Shown here piece by piece: positions 11,103-22,400 of a stretch of DNA of 64,000 nucleotides. Where the stretch lies: assembly GCA_002943765.1 (NCBI GenBank), contig PQWQ01000020.1:124001-188000 (forward strand). Direction: 5' to 3'. Position numbers and translations under genes: made by a program. Each line of letters starts with the position of its first letter. Position 1 is the stretch's first letter. This DNA comes from Psoroptes ovis. Its lineage: Eukaryota; Arthropoda; Arachnida; Sarcoptiformes; Psoroptidae. A model generated the notes under the pieces. That model was not told the DNA's origin. It worked only from the letters and a program-made list of their open reading frames with translations, and did not search any database.

Positions 11103-12049
11103 TCCGTTAAAAACTTTTGAAAATGATCTCTTTGAAAAAAATAATGATCAGTATATGATATCAAAATACGACCATATGATGATTAGATGAAGAACAGATG
11201 ATAATTTGTGATTCTGCGATACTGTTTCTATGAAAAAATTCAATGTAAATCTTACGAGGAATCTATTCTAAACGATTATTTTACATTACGTACCTTTGTT
11301 CAGAATTTTGAATGAAATGAAATTTTCGAATTCAATTTCAAATTTGCCTCACTAAATCCAAAAAAACGAAAGATTATACTTAAAATGGTCAAATTCATAT
11401 TTAGGTGGTGTCTTTTATCACTACCATATTAAGCATTGTTGTTAGCGTAGGATGATTGAATTTTAATGATGAAAATTTTCATGTCTTTTTCTCTCTCCTT
11501 ATAAAATTTCGGCCAATATGAAGAAAACAATATTTCTTGTTTGTATGTTTTGATTAATCCATATGCCCAAACAGGCACACATTTGGTCATTTTCTTCATT
11601 TTGTTTCAATATCTTCAAAGAATCATTGAGAATGATAAAAAGTCTAAAGGCTTTTTCATGTTTCTTCATCCATATTTTTTTTCATATGTTTATACTTGTT
11701 ATACTCTGTCATCATTCATCAATTAGTCATGGTTTGTTTATGATTATTGATTGATTTATCATGTTTTATAAACATTATTGTTAATTGTAAATGGCATTCA
11801 GATGGAATATGAAGATCGCCATATGTTTTTTTTGGCCATAATTAAATGGTTTTGATCAATATTTAACATTGAAACAAATACACCAAAATAATCCACACAA
11901 ACGGAAATGGAGCGAAAACTAAATATTTGCTGCTCATCTTTTCTCACAGATGGCGCTAATGTTTGTTTACATTAGATTTGATTTTAATATTCATAAAATC
12001 AAAATTTCATTAGTTTTGAATTTTTAATTTTACCATTTGGGATTAACAT
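11103..12049. promoter_or_regulatory. Intergenic spacer between divergent genes
   Basis: About 950 bp separating the laminin start (minus) from the Tpt1 start (plus), so it should hold both promoters. I see no clear TATA box or other defined site and no convincing coding frame; the two overlapping 61-63 codon frames near 11541-11754 are rich in Phe, Ile and His and look like chance. Confidence 0.4.
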
Positions 12050-12631
12050 ATGCCAATAAATTCTAAATACATTTCATATTTATTACGTCATGATTCAAGA
12101 ATTGAAAGAATTGTTGACGATTATGGTTTTGTTAACTTAAATGATTTGAATCAAATTATTTTCAGTGATAAACATGAACAATTGAACGAGCAGCAATTAA
12201 TTAAAATTGTTGAAGATCCAAGCACTAAAAAACGCTTCGAATATGAATATCGTGATGATGATGATGGCCGACCCATAAAATCTTGCAATTTATATGTACG
12301 AGCATTGAATGGACATTCGTTTGGTTTGCGTGAAAACATTTTTGAACCATTTGAAATTAATGAAACAATCAAATATATCTATCATGTTACCAATTCAAAA
12401 TTGGTTGACAATATTTTGAAAGAAGGACTTAAACCTATGGCCAGGCAATTCGTACATTTATATGATCAGAAACAATCTGTTAAATATGATGGTAAACGCA
12501 ATACTTTACTTGAAATTGGTCCTGTTGATGAATTGATGAAAAATGGTATCAAATTGTATCGTTCAAAGAATGGTTATATCATGTGTCCACAAGTTATACC
12601 ATCCAAATATATCAATAAAATTCAAAGATGA
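12050..12631 (+). CDS. Tpt1: tRNA 2'-phosphotransferase (Tpt1/KptA family)
   Basis: Removes the splice-junction 2'-phosphate from ligated tRNA by transferring it to NAD+, giving ADP-ribose cyclic phosphate and nicotinamide; the last step of fungal-type tRNA splicing. The protein has 193 residues in one exon. Family signatures seen: SKYISYLLRHD at 5-15 (catalytic-type Arg13 of the LLRH motif), the winged-helix part with GFVNLNDL at 26-33, LYVRALNGHS at 81-90 (family RAxxGHS) and GLKPMARQFVHL at 126-137 (family GLxxMxRxHVHL, carrying Arg132 and His136). The length is near that of bacterial and animal members. ATG at 12050 is the first Met and leaves no room for a longer N-terminus. The stop is TGA at 12629-12631. 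Divergent from laminin; independent promoter expected. Confidence 0.9.
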   Translation: MPINSKYISYLLRHDSRIERIVDDYGFVNLNDLNQIIFSDKHEQLNEQQLIKIVEDPSTKKRFEYEYRDDDDGRPIKSCNLYVRALNGHSFGLRENIFEPFEINETIKYIYHVTNSKLVDNILKEGLKPMARQFVHLYDQKQSVKYDGKRNTLLEIGPVDELMKNGIKLYRSKNGYIMCPQVIPSKYINKIQR

Positions 12632-12885
12632 TAATCGAAAATTTGAAAATTTTTAAATTGAATTAAAATGAAAAAATTTTAACAATTAGTTTCAAATTTT
12701 TTCGATAGATGGCAGAGTTTTTCAAATCTTTTCAGATCAAGTCTCCTCCCACTTTCAAATTGAGTAATTTGTTTTTTGTGTAAACATCAATTTGATGACA
12801 TAATTAGTGACCATGGAGATCGGTCAAAATTGAATTTTTAAAATTTTTTCGGTTTTTTCAATAATTCGTTCATTAAGACATCAGA
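12632..12885. other. Short intergenic spacer
   Basis: About 250 bp between the Tpt1 stop and the next start. It holds a possible ATTAAA poly(A) signal at 12662-12667 for Tpt1 and presumably the promoter of the downstream gene. No coding potential. Confidence 0.5.
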
Positions 12886-14903
12886 ATGGCCAAATCATTA
12901 TTCTTGGTGTTGATAATCACAATAATCTATTCAGCTCGAATATCGACTTCAATTCAATCTATCAATTCATTAGATGATGCATCGTTTCATACATCGACTC
13001 TACTCGAAGAAGCATCATCTAATGATTTATTTGAATTAGGAAATTCTCTGTCAATGTCAGCGATGATGATGAATCATTCAAATTGTCGAGAAATTTGGTG
13101 TAAAACACAACCAAATCCATTCAATAATTATTATGATGATATTAATTTCTCAGATGATTCAGGATTTTGGTTAGAACCACCGCCTGATGATATTCTTTTC
13201 ATACCACCACCTCCAATTCCACCATCATTACAATCATTTTTCAATGCAGTCGAAAATGAAACAATGCGTGAATTCATTATCGGCGAAGATCCAATCGAAG
13301 GTGTTAGATGTAATTTTTGTAAAATGTTTGCCGACTCCAAAACATATCAAGATGATGATGGTGGTATCGGGTCAATGTTTCCGTCTTCATCTTCTACTTC
13401 AAAAAATAATGAAACATTCATTTCGTTGTTTTATGCACTCATATTTTCATTAGTATTAGTTGTTTTGTGCATAATTTGTCTCTTGATTCGATATAAAAAG
13501 TAAGTTGAATGTAATTTAAACATGAGGCCTTGAAATAATAATCATATTTCAATTTTAGATTTCGAATATTATCAAATCACATTTGGTCATCTTCGAATGG
13601 AGTGATTGCACATCACAAATCATCATCGTCTTCATCTGCATCACCATCAGACACATGTCTTTCACCAGTTGTCAATGAAAAATCACCTCAATCAATCATA
13701 ATGGATGCATCGTTAGCTTCATTAGGCAAAAAATCGACTATTTCGACAACTGGTAAATATTGGAAACGTGTACCGAACAATGTTTCAGGCAATATTTTGT
13801 TCATGGAAGATCGTCGAGGATTGCGTTCATTAGGCGGTTCATCCACTGGCATATCAGATCATCCGTACAGTGATGCTGCAAGCTGTACATCAAGCCCTGT
13901 TTATGCTGAATTAGATCCAGCTGTTGCTGGATGTGTTGCTAATCAGCCAATGATTGGACCTTTGATTGGTCGCTCATCTTTTGGAACTTCTGTTTATGGT
14001 GGTGGTGGTGGAGGTGGCTACTCATCATCGAATACTTATACTGAAGTTCCCGAAGCAATGACTCATCGTAATCGTCATCATTTAGATACTGGACATCATG
14101 CATTATCGACCAACTTGCTTTCAGATTCATCCACTTACGATAATGCAGCCTACTTATCAGCATCATCTCAACAATTTCTTCAATCAGCTGGCGGATATAA
14201 TTCTCGTTCGTTGAGACGTTTGGCAGCTCAACGTTCTGCAGCTATGAATGCAGCTGCAGCTTCAAATCAAATTTCTACGCCATTATTATCCAGTCAACAA
14301 TATCCGCCGTATCCACCAATCAATAATAATCGTCAAGGGTTCTTCCCTACCGGTGGGCGATCTATGAAAAAAATTCGTGCCACTAATAATGGTAATTTGT
14401 CATCAGTTAATTATTATAAGTATGGAAACACTGTGACATCTAGACCTTCTATGATGAATCATTATGTCAGTAATAATCATGATACATCACTACTAACCAA
14501 TGAGACTGATCTTAGCAGCATAATAGGTTCAAATGAAAACGATATTACGCTATTCAATTCATTTTTGAATAATTCAATTTCGAATGGACCAGAGTTGATC
14601 GAACAGCGTAAATCGTCATCATCATCATCACAATATACCGAAATGCCATTGATACCACCATCTTCAACATTTGGCAATCAAATCAATACTTATCGTCCTG
14701 TAACAACAATGTCTGAGACACATTCAAACAATGATCTCAATTCTGCTGCATCATCATCAACTGCTTCGGGCAATGAACAACGTAATATTCTTGTTGGAAC
14801 ATTGACCAATTCAACAGGATCATCGTTGACCGGTTCTTCATCATCTTCATCAATTAAACGGCCATTACCACCAGTACCTGGAACCGGTAGTATTCAACTT
14901 TAA
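12886..14903 (+). CDS. Type I single-pass membrane protein, unknown function
   Basis: I do not recognise the family. Two exons, 12886-13499 and 13559-14903 (donor AA|GTAAGT, acceptor TTTTAG|A), give 652 residues. Signal peptide about 1-23 (LFLVLIITIIYSA); extracellular part about 24-177 with four Cys in two pairs (CREIWC at 67-72, CNFC at 142-145), a proline stretch (FIPPPPIPPS) and N-glycosylation sites (NHS, NET); transmembrane helix about 178-202, then IRYKK as a stop-transfer signal. The cytoplasmic tail (about 450 residues) is Ser, Asn and Gly rich with short tyrosine motifs: HPYSDA, PVYAELDP (about 320), NTYTEVPE (about 365), NAAYLSA and QYTEMPL, and ends near a proline motif RPLPPVPG. 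These could bind SH2, PTB or SH3 domains, so a receptor or adaptor role is possible but unproven. Confidence 0.8.
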
Positions 14904-15843
14904 TCATCAATTTTTTTAATATTTTTCTAAACACTTGATCATTCATTATTATATTATACACCATTTGATTCGAATGAATTTTTTTTTACCTGAAAAAAAA
15001 CACACATCTTATAATAATTTCAATTTCAAATAATTTTATTCAATGATAATAATTAATTCATTTCTTGATGATAATAGAGGAGATTTACAATATTAATAAT
15101 AATAATTATTAAAAAATATTCATTCATTCATAAATGTTCAAATGTTGCAATGTTTTTGTTGATGATGATGATGATGATCAAAATATAGATTTGAATTTGA
15201 ATTTGGATTCATTAATAAGAACCACACAAAAAAATTACACATGTATTTACTTGACAATAATAATAATTAATGATAATTAATAAAAAAAAATCGTATGAGA
15301 ACATGAAATTATAGAAAAAAATTATGGTGGGTTTGTTTTGCTTCTTCTTCTTCTTCTTCTGTATATATATAAATGATTCCATTCATGTAATTGTTCAATC
15401 AAAGTGTATAATAATTAATAATAATAATAATTAAAATTTGTTATAATAATCAATAAGCTATATCAATATGATTTAGCAGTGATGCTTTTCAAAATATTCA
15501 AATTCTTCATCGTTTTGAGAAAAATATTAATAATAATCAGATAAGTAAATTGCTTTCGTTGATTTTTATATTATATATAAAATTCATTTGAAATAATTGT
15601 TTGCTTTGAGTTTCAATAATATTGAAGTTTCATTTGATTTGACAATAATTGAAAAAAGTTGAATTCAATAATGGGATTTTGGACGATGAATTTTATCAAT
15701 CAATTTTTGAAGAGAAAAACAAATGAGATTAAATGTTCAATAGATTATGATCAAATATAAGAATCAAGATTATTAAGGTAGATCATTGTGTGCGTACGCG
15801 TGTGTGTTATATATATTTCTGGTCAAATTCGATGGAAATTCAT
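14904..15843. other. Convergent 3' flanks
   Basis: About 940 bp between the stop codons of the plus-strand membrane-protein gene and the minus-strand GATA gene. It is AT-rich, with short AAT, GAT and TTC repeats and no coding frame. An AATAAA on the plus strand at 15279-15284 and one on the minus strand (TTTATT at 15035-15040) would, if used, make the two 3' UTRs overlap. Confidence 0.5.
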
Positions 15844-16437
15844 TCATTCTTTCAAAGTATTCATTTCAATAGATTGATTATCATCTGCAATAAGTGTTGT
15901 TGATGATTGTTGTTGTTGTTGTTGTTGCTGATATAAATCTTCTTTAATATATTTTTTTGGATTACTTTGTTTACGTTTTTTCGAATTACTATGACCAGAA
16001 CTTGTAGTGTTTTCAGTTTCAATTGATGAAGTGGATGAAGATGCTATGCTTGCACAAGGAGAATCGGCTATATCATCGATCGATTCATTAAATTCATCAT
16101 CAACATCGGATCGTCGACGTTTTCGATTCGATACATTCAAATCAGATGATTGAGAATCATCATTATCGATTGTATTTTCTGTTTCCGAATAATAATCACT
16201 CATTTCAGCCGGTGTTGTATTTGATTGATGTTGATTTGATTGTTGTTGTTGTTGTTGCGATTGTTGTTGATGCGATTGGTCCTCTTCAATATCGGTCGCT
16301 GAATTATCGGATAAAAATGGTGACATTTTAAATTGTTGTTCAGTTTTAATTGAAGGCAGTTCTTTATTTTCATTATCCAAAATATTGACTGGTTGTCGTT
16401 TTGAATCATGATCAGATTTTTTGTTTTTAAAATTTTG
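15844..16437 (-). CDS. GATA gene last exon (C-terminal tail)
   Basis: It encodes 197 residues: a basic start (QNFKNKKSDHDSKRQP) continuing from the C-finger's basic tail, then Gln, Ser and Asp stretches, a KRRR nuclear-localisation-like cluster (SNRKRRRSD) and a second one (SKKRKQSNPKK). The stop TGA is at 15844-15846. The acceptor is AAAATAG|CAAAAT. Confidence 0.85.
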   Translation of the reverse strand, partial: QNFKNKKSDHDSKRQPVNILDNENKELPSIKTEQQFKMSPFLSDNSATDIEEDQSHQQQSQQQQQQSNQHQSNTTPAEMSDYYSETENTIDNDDSQSSDLNVSNRKRRRSDVDDEFNESIDDIADSPCASIASSSTSSIETENTTSSGHSNSKKRKQSNPKKYIKEDLYQQQQQQQQSSTTLIADDNQSIEMNTLKE

Positions 16438-19400
16438 CTATTTTAAATCAATAAAATGAATATTAATCAGTCAAAATAGTAGTAATCAAGATTGTGATGT
16501 GACTTACATTTGGCGTACGTTTACGATGGGCAATAAAATCTCTACGCATATGAATCGGTCGATCACGGTTATGTAGTTTATAATAAAGACCACATGCATT
16601 GCAAACAATTTCACCTCGTACATTTCTTCGCCATTCGCTTGATTGTGAAACACCACAATTAGTGCATTGAACATCACGAGGTTTGGATTGCTATTGTTTC
16701 GAAAAAAATTGAAAAATTCATAAATGATTAAAGCATAAACACATAGCAAAATTATAGGTTATCACCTTTCGAATTGATTGAGAACTGCTTGATGATGAAT
16801 CTGTCGATTTACGTTGATTTGCACAACGGCCACAAAGATAATGAGATAATGATCCATAACGTTTCAATTGAGTCATACTGCCTAACGCACCACAGTTAGC
16901 ACATTCATGCTGTGAATAATCATTCGATGATTTATGGCCATTATTCAATGAAGAGGAATCATCATCATCATTATCTTCGCTTTTAATGTTTGTTTCAGTG
17001 TTGTCAATGACATTTGCTGCGTCACCATTCAGTTGATTATTGGTCGTTTGACTTAATATTCCATTTATATTGAACGCCTGTAACATGGCCGTCAAAGCAG
17101 GACTATAAAACAATGTATTAGGATCTAATCCAGATTGAATGATTGCTGTGATCAAAGCTTTTTGTGCTTGTGCTGCCAATGGATTACTGGCATTGATTGC
17201 TGATAATTCCAATAATTGTTGAAATGCTGTCAATCCAGCCATGTTCGGATGATTCTATTTTGACATAAAATGGAAAGTCAATTAAAATTTCGAATGAAAA
17301 AAAGATTATGAACAAATATGACTTACATTATCACTGTTATCATCATTGGAATGACTACTATTCTTGGTACTAACTAATTGTGATGAGTTATCGTTAGATT
17401 TTTTCGAATCATCATTCGTCAATGATGGTTCCGGTTCATCATCATCATCACTATTATGCTCAGATTTAATATTGAATGATTCATTTTGAGAATCGTGATC
17501 TTTTGCAATGATTTCGGCGGATAAATTCGATTGCTGTTTGGCCATCGTTGAATTAGCACTACCCTCTTGAAGATGATCAACAGATGAAAAATGTCGTAAG
17601 GCACTGGTGGCTGTTGGTTGATGTTTACTGATCAATGATATCGGCTTTTCCACTATCGATGAATGACTGCTTGATGAATTATTATGATCAATTTTAAAAT
17701 TACTACTGCTATCAACACTGCTCGAGATCGTTTTAGGAGAATTTTGTCGAATTTCCGTCGATAATTTGAGTGGATTATTATTATTATTATTATTAGATTG
17801 CTGTTGTTGAATATTGCTTAATAATAAATTATTCGAATGTTTCAACATTGAATAATTAAAATGTTGTCCATTCGCCGCCGCTGCTGCTGCTGCTAATGCA
17901 TCAATTTGATGAAACGCAGATGATGATTTTAACATTGAAGTACCATGGCCACCACCACCAATACCACCACCAGTTACATTACTTGCTGCGATTGTTGTTG
18001 ATGCTGCTGGTGCAGAATTTTTCGTCGTTTTCGAATTACCAGTCAATTTTGAATAACGATTACGGGGATATACAATATCTTTACGCATTGTCATCGGTCG
18101 ATCGAATCCATATAATTTATAATAAAGGCCACAAGCATTACAGGCGACTTGTTTATTAACAGTACGTCTCCACATTGATGATGTAAAGGTGCCACAATTC
18201 GAGCATTGTTTCGGTTGTTGATTCTTCGTTGATGATGATTTATTCATTATAACAAAAGTTTGATTATCATCATTATGATCATTAGTTGATTGATGGTCCA
18301 TAGAATCATTTATATTTTCAATTCAAATAAATAAAAAAGAACAGATTAATAACGGTGACTATGATACGATATGAAATTCTTTAAATTTAACTCGAAATTA
18401 AGAGATTCGATATCTACAATCTACATTGGATAACTACGTATCATGATTAGCGTGAAAGCAAATATGAATAGAATAGAATTCAAGATTCTACGATTGCACA
18501 TCAACAAACAGAGAATAGAATGAAAGCAATATTCTCCATTGACAATCATCATCATCATCATCATCGCACAAACACAACGAACAATCAGTGTTCAAAGCAT
18601 CAAGAATCGATCAAATGTTCTTCATTTTTGCTTCGCTTTTCTACTGATCATCATCATCATCATCAAAGTGTTGGCAAATGATTTCAATTCGTTTCCATTC
18701 ATTTTCGATTCTTTATCGTCTATAATAGTCTTCGCTATTATCGTTTGTCCCCCTCCAAAAGAATGTTTATTTGTGTAACCATTCGAAAATAAGAAAAAAA
18801 TTGATCGAACTCTGCCTATCTTCTATCTTCAATTTGATGATGATGATGTCTTAACAAATACAAACACACAACTAATGAATGCATCGAAACATTGGAAAAT
18901 ATAAAGACACACACACATTCAGATATTTCTGAACATTATGTGCATGCATAATATTATGGTGGTGTTATGATGATCAACGAGCACATATAGAAACGATGCG
19001 ATCGAATATTATTTCAATTCAATTATTATTATTATTATCATTTTAAATTTTTCAAAAAAAAGGAAAAAACGGATAGAATAAATGAAAAATTCAAAGACTA
19101 AAACTATTTGGTTGTCCGAAAAGTTCATTTCGATTAATCAGTAGAGTTGATTAAGAAAATCGGCCAGAACTTTACGGACAACTTAATATTAAGCATAATG
19201 AATGAATTAGAATAAAATGAATACATATTACACATATGTGAAATAAACAAAAACACACACACAGTGCTTTGTATGTGAATATACAGCAACAAATATTATC
19301 TGGCAAATAAGAAATTCTTGTAAGATTCAATGATTTCTTTTGCAACATGCAGCTAAGAAAACAAACAAACACATCGAACAAACACAAGAACATCGTTGAA

Positions 19401-22400
19401 GAAATGAATGAACGAAATTTAACCGAAAAAAAAAATCTATTTATCTATCACTATCTCGCTTTCGGAGATGATGGTTGCCATATTTTAATATGTTTAATGT
19501 TTATGGATTTTTAGCTTTCGGTTTTTTAGCTTCAAATGAATCAATGAAGCATTTGTTGCATTTTTTTCCGAATTGATTTAAATAATGCTTTGCTTTAAAC
19601 ATTGACGGCACACACAATTCATTAATTAGATTGTCCGGAAAGTTTGGGCAGATTTTCATAAGCAACTCTATCGATTAAGCCGAATGAACTTTTCGGACAA
19701 CATCAATTCATCAGTTATTTCGACATTCCGATATCTTTTTCATTTTCTTCAATTTGCAACATTTCGATTCGATTTTAATTTTTCAAAACTTTTAAATTGA
19801 ATAAAAATAATAAGAATCAAGACACACATAAGCCTGGATGGATTTAGCTTTGTGTTTACATTATAAAATGATAATCGCGAAAAACAACGCTAAACTAACT
19901 AACAACAGATGAGATATGCAACTTTTGTGCTAAATTAAACACACACACACACACACACACACCAACTGCTCACATTTAATCTTACTTTTCAAATCTTAAA
20001 AAATTATTCATCATTTTTATTTCTTCATTTCTCGTATTCAACTATTTTATCTTTAATATTCTGGATTCTTAAATATTCAAATCCATATTACACACTGTTT
20101 TCATTATGTATTATTAGGTTGTCCGAAAAGTTCATTCGGCTTAATCGGAATAGAATTGTTCATGAAAATCGGCCAAAACTTTCCGGACAACCGCAATATT
20201 TTTCATTAAACAAAACCATAAACATTTTATCTAAAATTTTAAATATTCAAGATATATTTAGGCTATTTTTAGGAACAACAGCAACAGCAAATATGTTCGA
20301 AAAAACAAACGTTCGCGTTCAAACAAATGTCGAAAATGAAATTTTTAAAACATCATTATCATTTCTTCAATATTCATTCACATATGAACGAATATATCCT
20401 CCCACCCGAACGTCATAACCATAGAAATAATGAAAATAATAATAATGATTCAACCAATCTATTTTAAAAAATTGATTGGTTAGAATCATTCGATCAATCA
20501 ATCAATTATGAAAATGACGAAAATAGAAATTTTCTATTTAAGAAAAATAGATGATTTCAATTGATTTTCATTAAAATGAGTTCATTTAAATTAATTCATC
20601 GATTTAAATAGAGCAAGATTCAATAATAATCAAATGGAATTAAATTCAAATTACACTTACAGTTCTTTTACGAGGTTGCTGTATACTGGCCGGTGGTCTA
20701 TCTTCACCATTATATTTCTTATATAATCCACATGCATTACATAGATAATGGCCATTACCATTAGTACGCCATTGACTTGTCGTACGTATTCCACAATTAA
20801 CACATTCACGTTCAAATTTTATGGCATCAATTTCGGAGGCAGCAGCAGCAGCTGTAGCAAAAAATATGCTTGCAGAATTCGGTGATAATGATCTTGATGA
20901 TAAATGATGATCTCTTGTTGGTGGTGTTGGTGTTGGTATAGTAAATTCTAATTCGGTGTTTCCGCATTGTTGTTGTTTATTATTATTATTAGTGGCCAAA
21001 TTCATATTTGATAGATATGAAGATACTGCCATCTGTTGCATTTGTTGATTGGTAAATGCGGCTGTAGCAGCTGCAACCGCCGCCGTCGTCGTCGATGCTG
21101 TTGCAGATGATGATGAGGACGTTAATTTGGTAGACGAAGCCTCTGGCAGCCTGGACGGAGCATTTGGAATAAATGTATGTTCATTATTAATCGTTTCCAA
21201 ATCTAACATGGAATGATTTAATGATCCAGCTAATAAGGCAGTATTGAACATTGTTGTTAAATCAACGTTTTGTGAAGTAGTAGTATTATTTGAATTATTC
21301 ATTTTTTTCGTTTGATTATTGGGATTATTTTGATTTGGATTTGGATTATTATTATTGCTAGAATTAGGACTAGTAGCAGTGTTTGACGATTTTCCACCAA
21401 GCATCAATGCTAATGTTGTTGCCATTGTACCATTAGGTTTACGATAATGTACGACAAATGGCTGTGTTTTTATACCAGTCGATGTTGTCGTTGTTTTGGT
21501 TGATGAGGATGCGGCTGATGTTGATGCGGTGGTTGTAACAGTTGATGTGGTCGGTGTTGATTGTGCAGAATTATCAAGGATTGAAGATGATTTATTGGAT
21601 AATCGTTGAGTATGAAGGCTATTGTTCGCAACAATCGAAATTGTTTGAGTTTTATCGTTCAATTTAGGTACCAAAGAAATTATTGAAGGTTTTGTGGTTC
21701 CACCAGTAGACGTGGAAACAGGGACTAAGGTAAATTTTTTATTATTTAAATTTGTTGGTGGATGAGATGTTGGTTTTTCTAGAATTTTAACTACGCATTC
21801 AGATGATGATGCAGATGAAGATGAAGATGATGATGAGGTGGTTGTTGTTTTTGATGAAATTGATTTTAAATGATTTGATTGGATCAAAGTTGAATTTTGT
21901 TGTCGTTCAGTCTTATTATTGTCGTTGTTTGACAAAGTCGAAACTTTAATCGAACAATAATCATCGATCAAAGATGTGCATGACGACAATGACGAAGACG
22001 AATATGATTGTTGTTTAGTCAATGTATTTATATTTGATTGTAGTTGTGATTGATTATGTTGATGTTGATTGTCGCTGCTAGTTGTCGAACAAATAGACGA
22101 TGAGGAGGAGGAGGATTGAGATATTGATAACAAGGATCGATTACTTTGATTTGATTCGATTATGATGGCACTATTATTATTACTGGACGATAACGAACTT
22201 GTCGTTATTGTTGTTGTTTCAGTTGTTGCTGGTGTATTTATTGCTGATAACGTCGTCGTTGTTGTTGATGATGATGATTTCAATACAGATTGACTCGTTA
22301 AATTTTCATTTTTTCTATCTTTTACTTCTTCTTCACTGTCAACAATTATCGATGATGATTGAGGTTTTTCGATAGCTTGAATATTGATATTATTGATATT

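Larger units (their letters stand above)
18224..20660 (-). other. 2.4-kb intron of the GATA gene
   Basis: Non-coding, with three mariner-like MITEs, a CA microsatellite and short GAT/ATC runs. If the Met at 18301 is used as a start, the part just upstream (18302 to about 19000) should hold an internal promoter; I see no TATA box that stands out from the AT-rich background. Confidence 0.55.

Noticed and set aside
16766..17254. Splitting the GATA exons into two genes at 17254/17327
   Set aside because: The 72-bp gap has a consensus donor (AAT|GTAAGT) and acceptor (AAAATAG|AAT) in matching phase and no room for a 3' UTR plus promoter.
18539..18778. 79-codon plus-strand frame with an Ile run
   Set aside because: It arises from an ATC trinucleotide run and has no homology or splice support.
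20119..20418. 99-codon plus-strand frame starting MSEKFIRLNR
   Set aside because: It starts inside MITE copy 3; the same MSEKFIRLN start recurs at copy 13 (32875) because the MITE is repeated, not because of a gene.
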